Source of the DNA: Actinomycetes bacterium
GTDB lineage: Bacteria; Actinomycetota; Actinomycetes; Streptosporangiales; Streptosporangiaceae
DNA length: 64,000 nucleotides
Assembly (NCBI GenBank): GCA_021793235.1
Contig: JAJYTD010000001.1
Span: forward strand, 434,001-498,000
Reading direction: 5' to 3'
Position 1 is the first letter of the stretch. The number at the start of each line of letters is the position of its first letter. The translations under genes and the position numbers were made by a program. The notes below the pieces were generated by a model that saw only the letters and a program-made list of their open reading frames with translations, was not told the DNA's origin and searched no databases. Below are positions 17,601 to 24,972 of this stretch, piece by piece.

Positions 17601-17868
17601 GGAGGACAACTGGCGCTCGGATGCCGACCGCGGTTGGCAGGCCGCCCGCAGCGCGGCCGAACCCATCGCGGGCGGATTGACGTCGTCGGGCTTGCCAAAA
17701 CGCGTTCCTAAAGCAAACCTTGTGCCGGGTACGGCTCCTCAACCGGAGAACGTGAGACAGATTCCGACCCGGTCGGCGGACCGGGTGCGCAATCGCTTCG
17801 CGGGCTTCCAAAAGGGGGTCCGCGAGGGACGCAACAGAACCGGCGAACAGCCGCCCGAGGAGAACTAG
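14656..17868 (+). CDS. cvnA: Conservon sensor histidine kinase with NIT domain
   Basis: The product is 1070 residues. The first membrane helix is at residues ~38-60 and the second at ~355-380. The extracytoplasmic helical domain between them resembles the nitrate/nitrite-sensing NIT domain. A HAMP linker follows, then a coiled segment and an HATPase domain with His-Leu-Val-Ala-Glu-Leu-Val-Glu-Asn-Ala (N box), Asp-Ser-Gly-Ile-Gly-Met (G1) and a Gly-Leu-Phe-Val-Val segment. The last ~400 residues are Pro/Glu-rich and disordered. I prefer GTG 14656 (GAGGG upstream) over TTG 14644. As the first conservon gene it likely relays membrane signals to CvnBCD. Confidence 0.88.
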   Translation: MPTRATEDGADAPYEEPPADTAGALAKRSARWWAPRDWRVRSRLVALIVIPTAVALVLGGLRISENVVNTVTHDRIETMASLGQAVAELSNQLGRERLYSAAYIADDPDYQGRSDGLLRELQDQIKETKQAQQKVDNAVAELGDPGTELAAGRMQTMLDSLNGIDAVRDEVTSTRITVLPAVTKYRQAINSLTSFNETIAESTDDTALRESVRSMTALSKAREQLSYESALMLHSLVRGSMSSGVREAIDNTRARYDNEIQNFNSSATPEQRQTFDNTFAGAEVSQMATMRIRVMLRAQTGERITGIVEGDAAGVYQDVADTTISKMEEVEGVLGSEVGDRAAELSSNALNRAILDSLIVLGVLIAVFAITSLVVRSLVRPLRALREGALRIAEEDLPGSIARMQEMSAAPEDVEIAPISVSSHDEIGEVARSFDEVHRVALRLASDEAALRSNVNAMFVNLSRRSQTLVERQLRLIDGLEQSEQDSDRLSDLFQLDHLATRMRRNNENLLVLSGQDNTRKWAQPVPLVDVLRGAISEVEQYDRVNVRAPSHISVLGRPVNDIIHLVAELVENATSFSSHDTQVSVTAQVLEGDGVLVEVTDSGIGMAPEEIDATNRRLADPPVIDVGVSRRMGLFVVSRLAARHGIRVRLAEAHNGGVTASALFPPDLLITPVEQPAPPALGAGPSAPDTYAEAAAAFAANPAPPEPTDIWSMGQSGTGRHEELPKRQPGTSARPGEQPVSSEYASSGGHPREKSGHGPNTENPPSGEDLWDGAGWNVRPAAAEAAEPAEPPAQQSYTTGSFPTEPTVAEQPPYEAGRPTGAEEPPARPAEDSRPWHQAPEPAAGGVWDAARNRSAEHAAPRPADSDVHEGYGSTAYLSRRYGGGGAGQNTIVPPSPEENGAEALPIFDAIESNWFRRRTGGPAVEPVTGPLPQINGATEARTESQEPGRTAPQPAVPQSPSLPSASQAPPAAQRPQPSRPEDNWRSDADRGWQAARSAAEPIAGGLTSSGLPKRVPKANLVPGTAPQPENVRQIPTRSADRVRNRFAGFQKGVREGRNRTGEQPPEEN

Positions 17869-17910
17869 TGTTCAGCGTGAGCGCGGTCAGGCGCGGTCCG
17901 GCTCAACAGC

Positions 17911-17936
17911 GTGGCAGGGTCCGTGGACCCTGCCAC
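17911..17936 (+). terminator. Strong hairpin between cvnA and cvnB
   Basis: Perfect 12-bp arms (17911-17922 and 17925-17936) surround only two bases, 43 bases after the cvnA stop. It could terminate or attenuate the cvnA transcript, leaving cvnBCD partly under separate control. A perfect palindrome GTCCATGGAC follows at 17961-17970 and might be an operator for a second promoter. Confidence 0.55.
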
Positions 17937-18091
17937 AGGGGTGGCCGCAGAGCGCGGATGGTCCATGGACTAGCATCGTCCGCACTTCTCGCGGCAAGAA
18001 ACCCCATAAGGTCACTACAGAAGAACACTCGGCTGGCGACCGGTACCTGTACGGGTAGCCGACGCGAAGGCTGGGACGGACAGGAGAGCAG

Positions 18092-18493
18092 ATGAATCAA
18101 CCGGTGAACGAGCTCAACTGGCTGATCACTGACTTCGCGAACCGTGTGCCGGATGTGGCCCACGCGATCGTCGTATCGTCGGATGGGCTTCCGCTCGCTT
18201 CGTCGGCTGGATTTCCTGCGGACCGGGCCGACCAGTTGGCGGCCATCGCCTCTGGTCTGTCCAGTCTGACCCAGGGGGCCTCGCGGGTCTTCGAAGGCGG
18301 GGCCGTCGCGCAGACCGTCGTCGAGATGGAGCGCGGGCTCCTGCTCATCATGTCGATCAGTGACGGATCGTGCCTTGCGGTGTTGGCGGCCGCAGAGTGC
18401 GACCTGGGACTGGTCGCCTATGAAATGACTCTGCTCGTCGAGCGGGCGGGGCGGGCGCTGACTCCGACGGCGCGTACCTCGGGAATCCACTGA
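18092..18493 (+). CDS. cvnB: Conservon roadblock/LC7 protein
   Basis: The product is 133 residues, a single roadblock/LC7 domain. It has the typical opening Leu-Asn-Trp-Leu-Ile, the strand Val-Ser-Ser-Asp-Gly-Leu and Ala-Ala-Glu-Cys-Asp-Leu-Gly near residue 100. In conservons this protein is thought to regulate the GTPase CvnD in a G-protein-like complex at the membrane. The start ATG follows GGAGAGCAG. The 20-base gap to cvnC and shared order with Streptomyces conservons support the call. Confidence 0.93.
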   Translation: MNQPVNELNWLITDFANRVPDVAHAIVVSSDGLPLASSAGFPADRADQLAAIASGLSSLTQGASRVFEGGAVAQTVVEMERGLLLIMSISDGSCLAVLAAAECDLGLVAYEMTLLVERAGRALTPTARTSGIH

Positions 18494-18513
18494 TCCACCA
18501 CCGACAGGAGGAA

Positions 18514-19011
18514 GTGGTGGCACCTCACAGCAGAGATGCCGGGAGCGCCTCGTGGTTCGGACAGCAGCCCGCCAGCGCCCCCAGGGCGCTGGCGGACGGC
18601 CCGGGCAACGAAGATGTTCCACGACCAAGCCAGCAATCAGTCGACCAACAACCAAGGCCGGCGGCCGGCAATGCTCCCAGTTCGCTGGTGCGGCCGTATG
18701 CCGTTACACGGGGCCGGACCAAGCCGAAGTCCCAGTTGCCGCTCGAGGCGCTGATCTCCTCGACGCCGACGGCGCTTGCCGAATCGGGAACGCTGACCCC
18801 CGAGTGCCAGGCGATCAGCGATCTGTGCCGCGAATGGCGCTCGGTCGCGGAGGTCTCCGCCCTGTTGCGAATCCCGCTCGGTGTTGCCCGAGTGCTCGTG
18901 GCGGACATGTCCGAGCAGGGCCTGATCCAGATCAGGTCGTCGCTCAACACCGACAGCCGGCCCAACGCCAACCTTCTTGAAAGGGTGCTCAGTGGACTTC
19001 GCAAGCTCTAG
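18514..19011 (+). CDS. cvnC: Conservon DUF742 protein
   Basis: The product is 165 residues with a disordered Pro/Gln/Ser N-terminus of about 50 residues. It is followed by the DUF742 domain, beginning Val-Arg-Pro-Tyr-Ala-Val-Thr-Arg-Gly-Arg and ending with a winged-helix-like segment (Arg-Ser-Val-Ala-Glu-Val-Ser-Ala-Leu). GTG codons at 18514 and 18517 both follow GGAGGAA, and I use the first. Its 3' end overlaps cvnD by 20 bases. In conservons the function is unknown but is linked to the CvnA/CvnD complex. Confidence 0.92.
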   Translation: MVAPHSRDAGSASWFGQQPASAPRALADGPGNEDVPRPSQQSVDQQPRPAAGNAPSSLVRPYAVTRGRTKPKSQLPLEALISSTPTALAESGTLTPECQAISDLCREWRSVAEVSALLRIPLGVARVLVADMSEQGLIQIRSSLNTDSRPNANLLERVLSGLRKL

Positions 19012-19639
19012 CGCAGCCGAAGAGGGCGGTGCTGTGGCGAGTGCGATGACGTCGGTCAAGATCGTCGTCGCCGGAGGCTTCGGTGTCGGTAAAACGACGT
19101 TCGTGGGCTCTGTTTCCGAGATCGTGCCGCTGACCACCGAAGCGGTGATGACCAGCGCCAGTGTCGGCGTCGACGACCTGGCCAAGACGCCGGACAAGCA
19201 GACCACGACCGTGGCGATGGATTTCGGCCGGGTCTCCCTCGACTCCGACCTGATCCTGTACCTGTTCGGCACACCCGGTCAGCACCGGTTCTGGTTCATG
19301 TGGGACGACCTCGTCAAAGGAGCCATCGGCGCCGTAGTCCTGGTCGACACCCGCCGCCTCGCCGACTGCTTTCCCGCAATCGACTACTTCGAAGAGGCGC
19401 GGCTGCCCTTCGTTGTCGCGATCAACGGCTTCGACGGGTACTACCCGCACGCGGCAGCCGAGGTGCGCGACGCGCTCACCCTCAGCCCCGAGATTCCGAT
19501 CGTCCAGGTGGACGCCCGGGACCGTGCCTCCACCAAGTCGACGCTGATCACGTTGGTGGAGCACGCCATCACGATGGGCGACCCAGGCAGAGCCGCGAGC
19601 CAGCCGACCTCCACCGGAGGCCAGAGCTCCTGGCGCTGA
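18992..19639 (+). CDS. cvnD: Conservon GTP-binding protein
   Basis: The product is 215 residues. The P-loop Gly-Gly-Phe-Gly-Val-Gly-Lys-Thr lies at residues 28-35 and the switch II region Leu-Phe-Gly-Thr-Pro-Gly-Gln near residue 90. It is an MglA-like small GTPase that switches between GTP and GDP states under CvnB control. I place the start at GTG 18992, with GAAAGG upstream, rather than the TTG at 18977. It overlaps the end of cvnC. The cytochrome P450 (cvnE) found next in some conservons is absent; a convergent cyclase gene follows. Confidence 0.92.
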   Translation: MDFASSSAAEEGGAVASAMTSVKIVVAGGFGVGKTTFVGSVSEIVPLTTEAVMTSASVGVDDLAKTPDKQTTTVAMDFGRVSLDSDLILYLFGTPGQHRFWFMWDDLVKGAIGAVVLVDTRRLADCFPAIDYFEEARLPFVVAINGFDGYYPHAAAEVRDALTLSPEIPIVQVDARDRASTKSTLITLVEHAITMGDPGRAASQPTSTGGQSSWR

Positions 19640-19643
19640 GCCG

Positions 19644-19676
19644 TGCTCCCGGCCCCTTTGCCCCGGACCGGGAGCA
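19644..19676. terminator. Terminator between cvnD and the cyclase gene
   Basis: The 9-bp arms TGCTCCCGG (19644-19652) and CCGGGAGCA (19668-19676) enclose a 15-base loop. It lies between two convergent genes and may work in both directions. Confidence 0.5.
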
Positions 19677-19749
19677 TGGACGCGCACCAACCTGAACCGT
19701 GTCGCGCCCGAGCCCGCGCCCGCACTGTGCGCCGTCAAAGGCCGGACCG

Positions 19750-20415
19750 CTAAGGCACCTGCATCGCCACGGCGCGGACAGGAGCCCCGTCGCCGCTGGC
19801 CAACCGGATGGGAAACGCACTGAAGACCGGATCGGTGAAGTCGATCCGTTCCAGGTGGCACAGGTTCTCGATGATCGTGCCGCCGGCGCCCAGAATGGCG
19901 TGGTGCGCCGCCCAGTCGCTGCCCGGGTGGTCGCCGCGCGGGGTCGCGTCCGGGCTCGGCGCGTCGATGCCGATCGTGCGCACGCCCGCGTCGACAAGCA
20001 TCCGCGCTGCCTCCCCGTCCAGGTAAGGATGGTCGAAATAGTACTCGGTCCGGTAGTAGGCGGACCAGCCGGTGTGCAGCAACACGACGGTTCCCGGTGT
20101 GCACGCCGCCTCCCACGGGGCCAGGTCGGCGCGTGTGATGGGGGTGCGGCCGCCGCGGCCGGTCACGTCGACCACGAGAGCCGGCCCCACGAACAGTTCC
20201 AGTGGGAGGTCGTCAAGGCGAGCGCCGTCGTCGGCGAAGTGGAACGGCGCGTCGGCATGGGTGCCGCTGTGCGAGCTCAGGCGCGCTTCGGTCGAGTTGT
20301 ACCCGTCAGCACCGATGGTGGATGTCGGTACGAGCTCTGGAGTCCGGTCGCCGGGATAGGCCTGCGTGTCCGGCCCCAGCGGGCGGCTCAGATCGACGAT
20401 TCGCGTTACGCGCAC
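19750..20415 (-). CDS. Cyclase/kynurenine formamidase-like metal hydrolase
   Basis: The product is 221 residues in the KynB-like cyclase family (PF04199). The metal-binding signature His-Ser-Gly-Thr-His-Ala-Asp is present, with His49, His53 and Asp55, followed by Ala-Pro-Phe-His-Phe. Members hydrolyse N-formylkynurenine or related amides and lactones; the substrate here is not decided by the sequence. I start at the GTG complementing 20413-20415 because GAGGAG precedes it and family members begin with this segment. No tryptophan-catabolism genes adjoin, so kynurenine formamidase is only one option. Confidence 0.82.
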   Translation of the reverse strand: MRVTRIVDLSRPLGPDTQAYPGDRTPELVPTSTIGADGYNSTEARLSSHSGTHADAPFHFADDGARLDDLPLELFVGPALVVDVTGRGGRTPITRADLAPWEAACTPGTVVLLHTGWSAYYRTEYYFDHPYLDGEAARMLVDAGVRTIGIDAPSPDATPRGDHPGSDWAAHHAILGAGGTIIENLCHLERIDFTDPVFSAFPIRLASGDGAPVRAVAMQVP

Positions 20416-20547
20416 GGGCTCCTCCACTCCTCTTGGCCTCTTGCCGGATGTTTCGGGCCTTCCCGGCATGGTTACCACGTGCGTTCAACGGTGACCAGTC
20501 GGACAGGGGAGTGCGTCGCACGCCGCGACAGGGCAGGATGGTGGGTG

Positions 20548-22257
20548 ATGACTTCGCGACCAGACCGGCCCGAGGAGCAGCCCGGCCCCGGTGCCAACGC
20601 CATGACCGACCGGTTCCACGACGTTGGCGAGCGTATCCTTGACGCCCTTCTCGAGGACTCCCCGGAGTGGGCGAGTGATCTGGGCGACCACAGGTTCACC
20701 GACCGCCTCAGCGACCACTCCGCCGACGCCGACGCGCGCCGCGCCGGAATGCTCACCGACGCGCTGGGCGCACTCGACGAGATCGACGACCTACTGCTGC
20801 CCATGGCCGACCGGGTGGACCTGGAGATGCTGCGCAACCGGGTCTCCGCCGACCTGTGGCGGCTGACAAAGCTGCGGCCGCACACGTGGGACCCGCTTGC
20901 GCAGTTGCCCGTCGACGCGCTCTACGGGTTGATCGCCCGCGAAACCCTCCCGCCCGGGGAGCGGCTGAGAGCGCTGGCCGCGCGCTGCCGCGCTGTGCCC
21001 GACTTCCTCGCGACCGCGCGAGATCGCCTCGCTGAAGGGCCGGGCATGCCGCGCGTGCACACCGAGACCGCCATCACCCAGGCGCGGGGGATGGCCGCAA
21101 TGCTCGGCGGCGAGGTCGACGTGCTGCTGGAGCGCGAGCCGGGCCTGCGCTTCGAAGTCGAGGCGGCCCGCGATGCCGCCGCCGCGGCGGTGCAGGAGCA
21201 CATCGACTGGCTGGCCTCCCGGCTGGAGCAGGCCAGTGCCGATCCGCGCCTCGGCGCACGCGACTACGCCGCGCAACTGTGGTACACGCTCGACTCCGAA
21301 CTGTCGGAGGAGGCACTGCTGACGCGGGCTGAAAGCGACCTGCTCGCCACCGAGGAGGAGATCGCCGAGGTCGCCGCCGAGTACGATGGCCGCTCCCCCT
21401 ATCAGGGGCAGGTGCGCGATGTGCTCGACCGGCTGGCCGCCGAAACCGCGACTACGGAGAGCACCATCCGACCGATGTGCGAGGAGGCCCTCGACCATCT
21501 GTACACGCGGATCCGTGAACTCGGCTTCGCCACGCTCCCCGATCGCCCGATCCGGGTCATCGACATGCCGGAGGCCCGGCGCGGCGTGGCCATGGCCTAC
21601 TGCGATCCGCCGGGTCCGCTCTCCTCCGTGAGCGGGGAGCCCACGCTCATCGCTATCGCGCCTCCTCCCCAGGACTGGCCCCAGCAGCGCCGATCGTCGT
21701 TCTATCGCGAGTACAACGGCGCCATGCTGCGCAACCTCATGGTGCACGAGGGCGTGCCCGGCCACGCCCTCCAGCTCGCGCACGCCTTCGGCTACAGCGG
21801 CGGCACCCGCATCCGATCCGCGCTGTGGAGCGGGACGTTCATCGAAGGGTGGGCCGTCTACACCGAGTCCGTGCTGGCTTCGCTGGGGTGGGCCGAGGGA
21901 GCGACTGCGGACAACCAGCGGCTGCGCCTGGTCCAGCTCAAGATGCGATTGCGGATGATCATCAATGCCATTCTCGACGTGCGGGTCCATGCCTACGGCA
22001 TGACCGAGGCCGAAGCCATGGCGCTGCTCGTCGACCGCGGCCACCAGGAAGAGGGCGAGGCCGCCGGGAAGTGGCGCCGTGCACAGCTCACCAGCGCACA
22101 GCTGTCCACCTACTACGCCGGCTACCGGGAGGTCGCTGATCTCGCCGCCGACCTGGCGCGGGCGCGTCCGGGCGCCGGACGGCGGGAAATCCACGACGCC
22201 CTGCTCGCCCACGGATCGCCGTCCCCGCGCCATTTGCGGACAATTCTGGGGCTTTGA
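20548..22257 (+). CDS. DUF885 family putative metallopeptidase
   Basis: The product is 569 residues, the typical size of DUF885 proteins. The hallmark His-Glu-Gly-Val-Pro-Gly-His lies at residues 400-406, a likely zinc-binding HExxxxH-type site, followed by Leu-Gln-Leu. Trp-Ala-Val-Tyr-Thr-Glu near residue 436 provides the probable third ligand Glu. No signal peptide is visible, so it should be cytoplasmic. The ATG at 20548 is preceded by AGGA; a second ATG at 20602 is possible. The substrate is unknown. It is divergent from the cyclase gene with 132 bases between. Confidence 0.82.
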   Translation: MTSRPDRPEEQPGPGANAMTDRFHDVGERILDALLEDSPEWASDLGDHRFTDRLSDHSADADARRAGMLTDALGALDEIDDLLLPMADRVDLEMLRNRVSADLWRLTKLRPHTWDPLAQLPVDALYGLIARETLPPGERLRALAARCRAVPDFLATARDRLAEGPGMPRVHTETAITQARGMAAMLGGEVDVLLEREPGLRFEVEAARDAAAAAVQEHIDWLASRLEQASADPRLGARDYAAQLWYTLDSELSEEALLTRAESDLLATEEEIAEVAAEYDGRSPYQGQVRDVLDRLAAETATTESTIRPMCEEALDHLYTRIRELGFATLPDRPIRVIDMPEARRGVAMAYCDPPGPLSSVSGEPTLIAIAPPPQDWPQQRRSSFYREYNGAMLRNLMVHEGVPGHALQLAHAFGYSGGTRIRSALWSGTFIEGWAVYTESVLASLGWAEGATADNQRLRLVQLKMRLRMIINAILDVRVHAYGMTEAEAMALLVDRGHQEEGEAAGKWRRAQLTSAQLSTYYAGYREVADLAADLARARPGAGRREIHDALLAHGSPSPRHLRTILGL

Positions 22258-22405
22258 ACGGCGGTTCCAGATAGCGGTGCGGTAGGTGCCAGTGTCACAA
22301 TGAACGGCGGTCGGTTACCGATCCCCTGCGCCTCCGGATCGCCTCGGCCTGCCCGTTTCAGGGCTTCACCGCCCTCCTGTCCCCTCGGAGTTGACTGAAC
22401 AAGCC

Positions 22406-23170
22406 ATGGCCACTGACCTTATTGTCGGATTCTTTACGCTGACGGCGCTGGAGATCGTTCTCGGAATCGACAACCTCGTCTTCATCTCGATCCTGGCGAA
22501 CAAGCTCCCGGAACATCAACGCGAAAAGGCCCGCAAGCTCGGCATCGGCCTTGCGCTGGTCAGCCGCCTGGTACTGCTCGGGTCGATCGCCCTGATCATG
22601 CGGTTGACGACACCGCTGTTCACCCTCTTCGGGCACGACTTCAGCGGCCAGTCACTGATCCTGCTCATCGGCGGGCTCTTCCTCATCGGCAAGGCCACCT
22701 ACGAGATCCACGACAGCCTGGAGGGCGAGGAGGACCACTCCGGATCCAAGGTGCGCGCCGCCATGGGAGCGGTACTCGTCCAGATCGTCGCCTTGGACGT
22801 GGTGTTCTCACTGGATTCGGTCATCACTGCAGTCGGCATGATCGGTGACAAGGAGGGCGGCGTCTGGGTCATGGTCGCCGCCGTGGTGATAGCGGTCATC
22901 GTCATGCTGGTGTCTTCGGGGCCGCTCAGCCGGTTCGTCCACGACCACCCCACGGTCAAGATGCTGGCCCTTGCGTTCCTGCTGCTCATCGGTACGACGC
23001 TGGTAGCCGACGGCCTGGGCTTCCACGTACCCAAGGGCTACATCTATACCGCCATGGGATTCTCGCTGTTCGTGGAGGTCCTCAACCTGATGATGCGCAG
23101 GAGAAAGAACAGCACGCCGGTGAAGCTGAGCAGCCGCTACAGCGATGAAGCGAAGGCCGCTGGGGTCTGA
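22406..23170 (+). CDS. TerC-family integral membrane protein
   Basis: The product is 254 residues with seven or more membrane helices. The conserved acidic segment Glu-Ile-Val-Leu-Gly-Ile-Asp-Asn-Leu-Val-Phe lies in the first helix. A second copy of the pattern, Ala-Leu-Asp-Val-Val-Phe-Ser-Leu-Asp-Ser, lies near residue 135. TerC proteins are linked to tellurite resistance and, in some bacteria, to metal loading of exported enzymes (manganese export). The ATG at 22406 is chosen by homology; GGAG at 22387 is rather far. A TTG at 22391 would add five residues. Confidence 0.88.
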   Translation: MATDLIVGFFTLTALEIVLGIDNLVFISILANKLPEHQREKARKLGIGLALVSRLVLLGSIALIMRLTTPLFTLFGHDFSGQSLILLIGGLFLIGKATYEIHDSLEGEEDHSGSKVRAAMGAVLVQIVALDVVFSLDSVITAVGMIGDKEGGVWVMVAAVVIAVIVMLVSSGPLSRFVHDHPTVKMLALAFLLLIGTTLVADGLGFHVPKGYIYTAMGFSLFVEVLNLMMRRRKNSTPVKLSSRYSDEAKAAGV

Positions 23171-23184
23171 ACACAAGAACCGTG

Positions 23185-23222
23185 GTCCGCGCCGCCCCCT
23201 GTACGTGCGGGGCGGCGCGGAC
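23185..23222 (+). terminator. terC terminator
   Basis: A perfect 14-bp GC stem (23185-23198 with 23209-23222) with a 10-base loop lies 14 bases after the terC stop, followed by TTCTAT. Confidence 0.8.
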
Positions 23223-23287
23223 TTCTATGCTGGGGCTGCGAGCGAGCGGGAAGAGACCGACAACAGCGATGACGAGGTGAGCGGGCG

Positions 23288-23836
23288 ATGAGCGGCGCGA
23301 GCGGGCCCCGGGACGATACCGGCGATCCCGACGGCTTCCAGCGACTGTGGACTCCGCACCGCATGGCCTACATCAAAGGCGAGAACAAGCCCACCGGCAC
23401 GGCTCCCGATGAGGGCTGCCCGTTCTGCCGCGCTCCCGGCCTCCCCGATGCGGAAGGGCTCGTCGTGGCCCGCGGCAAGGCGGCGTTCGCGGTGCTCAAC
23501 CTCTACCCTTACAACAGCGGCCACCTACTGGTCTGTCCTTACCGGCACGTCGCCGACTACACCGACCTGAACGAGGACGAGACCGCCGAACTGGCCCTGC
23601 TGACCCAGAGCGGCATCACCGCGCTGCGCCACGCTTCGGCACCGCAGGGGTTCAACATCGGGATGAACCTCGGCACTCCGGCGGGAGCCGGTATCGCCGC
23701 GCACCTGCACCAGCACATCGTCCCCCGCTGGGGTGGGGACACCAACTTCATGCCCGTCATCGGGCAGACCAAGGTATTGCCGGAACTGCTCCGCCAGACG
23801 AGAAAGACACTCGCCGACTCCTGGCCGCGGACCTGA
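23288..23836 (+). CDS. HIT-family AP4A-phosphorylase-like protein
   Basis: The product is 182 residues. The HIT motif His-Leu-His-Gln-His-Ile-Val-Pro-Arg-Trp lies around residue 140 and Cys-Pro-Phe-Cys near residue 45. It matches the HIT protein that precedes pgsA in mycobacteria (Rv2613c), a diadenosine-tetraphosphate phosphorylase. The nucleotide-binding role is well supported and the exact substrate is inferred. The DCC-family gene follows 25 bases downstream, apparently inserted between HIT and pgsA relative to the mycobacterial order. Confidence 0.88.
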   Translation: MSGASGPRDDTGDPDGFQRLWTPHRMAYIKGENKPTGTAPDEGCPFCRAPGLPDAEGLVVARGKAAFAVLNLYPYNSGHLLVCPYRHVADYTDLNEDETAELALLTQSGITALRHASAPQGFNIGMNLGTPAGAGIAAHLHQHIVPRWGGDTNFMPVIGQTKVLPELLRQTRKTLADSWPRT

Positions 23837-23861
23837 CGACCGACAGAGACGAGCAAGACCC

Positions 23862-24251
23862 ATGCGAATGGCCGAGCGGCGCGGACCCGTACTCGTCTTC
23901 GACGGCGACTGCGGATTCTGCGCCTCCTGCGTCGAATTGGCGCAGCGCTACGTCGTGCCGGATGTCCCCGCTGCCCCGTGGCAGCACGGCGGCTTCTCCG
24001 AGCAGACCCGTGACCGGGCCCGAGAAGAGGTGCTCCTGCTGCATTCCGACGGGCGGCGGATCTGGGGCGGGGTCGACGCTGTGGCGGTCCTGATGGTCAA
24101 CAGCCCGCACCGCGCCTGGATCCCGATCGGATGGCTGCTCCGGCGCGGACCGATGCGCGCGCTGGGCGCCGCCGCCTACCGGTGGGTGGCGCGCAACCGG
24201 CACCGGATGCCGGGCGGGACACCCGCCTGCGAACTCGCCTCTCCCCAGTGA
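23862..24251 (+). CDS. DCC-family (DUF393) putative thiol-disulfide oxidoreductase
   Basis: The product is 129 residues. The family signature Phe-Asp-Gly-Asp-Cys-Gly-Phe-Cys (CxxC at residues ~19-22) is followed by another CxxxxC-type pair (Cys-Ala-Ser-Cys). The later Arg-Ile-Trp-Gly-Gly segment is also typical. Members are annotated as thioredoxin-like, but activity has rarely been shown. ATG 23862 is in frame with ATG 23868, and no strong ribosome-binding site is visible. Confidence 0.82.
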   Translation: MRMAERRGPVLVFDGDCGFCASCVELAQRYVVPDVPAAPWQHGGFSEQTRDRAREEVLLLHSDGRRIWGGVDAVAVLMVNSPHRAWIPIGWLLRRGPMRALGAAAYRWVARNRHRMPGGTPACELASPQ

Positions 24252-24308
24252 GCGCCACGCGTTCCGCCGTGCGCGGCGCGCCTCGTAGGTAGTACGGTCC
24301 CTCCGGTC

Positions 24309-24314
24309 TAATAT
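24309..24314 (+). promoter_or_regulatory. Candidate -10 box of a near-leaderless pgsA transcript
   Basis: TAATAT lies 11 bases before the pgsA ATG in an unusually A/T-rich patch, and no Shine-Dalgarno sequence is visible. Transcription from here would begin within a few bases of the start codon. No clear -35 box is seen. Confidence 0.4.
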
Positions 24315-24325
24315 CTAAAGAAATC

Positions 24326-24958
24326 ATGCTGAGATACCTGCGCCCTCTCATGGCCCGACTGATACAGCCCGCGGGCCGGTTGCTCGCCCGGATCGGCTTG
24401 ACCCCGAGCATGGTCACCCTCGTGGGAGCCGTCGGGACGGTCGTGAGCTCACTGGGCTTCTACCCGCGAGGCGAACTCTACATCGGATCCGTGGTCGTCA
24501 CCGGCTTCGTGCTGTTCGACATGCTCGACGGTGCCGTGGCCCGCGCCTCCGGTACCAGTAGCAAATGGGGTGCCTTCCTCGACTCCACTCTGGACCGCCT
24601 CTCCGACGCCGCGATCCTCAGCGGTCTGCTGTTGTGGTTCATGGCGGGTGGAAACGATCGGGTACTCGCCGGATTGGCCTTGTTCTGCCTGGTCAGCGGG
24701 TTCGGGGTGTCCTATGTCAAGGCGCGCGCCGAAGCGCTCGGAGCCAACTGCGACGTCGGGGTCGCCGAACGGTCCGAGCGCCTGATCCTCGTCTTGGTCG
24801 CCGCCGGACTCGGCGGACTGGGCGTGCCTTACGTCCTCGCAGGAGGCCTGTGGGTGCTCGCTGTGCTCAGTGCGGTGACGATCGTGCAGCGGCTGATCGA
24901 GACGCGCAATCGCCTGACCGCGCCGCACGAACGCGCGGGCGATCCGGGTACGGACTGA
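24326..24958 (+). CDS. pgsA: Phosphatidylinositol phosphate synthase (CDP-alcohol phosphatidyltransferase)
   Basis: The product is 210 residues with about six membrane helices. The CDP-alcohol phosphotransferase motif is complete: Asp65, Asp68, Gly69, Ala72, Arg73, Gly82, Asp86 and Asp90. The enzyme joins CDP-diacylglycerol with inositol-1-phosphate, giving phosphatidylinositol phosphate at the membrane. The inositol substrate is inferred from the following PatA-like and PimA genes, the order of mycobacterial Rv2612c-Rv2611c-Rv2610c; by motif alone it could be a glycerol-phosphate enzyme. The gap to the acyltransferase gene is only 14 bases. Confidence 0.88.
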   Translation: MLRYLRPLMARLIQPAGRLLARIGLTPSMVTLVGAVGTVVSSLGFYPRGELYIGSVVVTGFVLFDMLDGAVARASGTSSKWGAFLDSTLDRLSDAAILSGLLLWFMAGGNDRVLAGLALFCLVSGFGVSYVKARAEALGANCDVGVAERSERLILVLVAAGLGGLGVPYVLAGGLWVLAVLSAVTIVQRLIETRNRLTAPHERAGDPGTD

Positions 24959-24972
24959 GGGCGGGAGCGGCA

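Noticed and set aside
22258-22405. Possible yybP-ykoY manganese riboswitch before terC
   Set aside because: TerC genes are sometimes under this riboswitch, but the conserved core sequences are not visible here.
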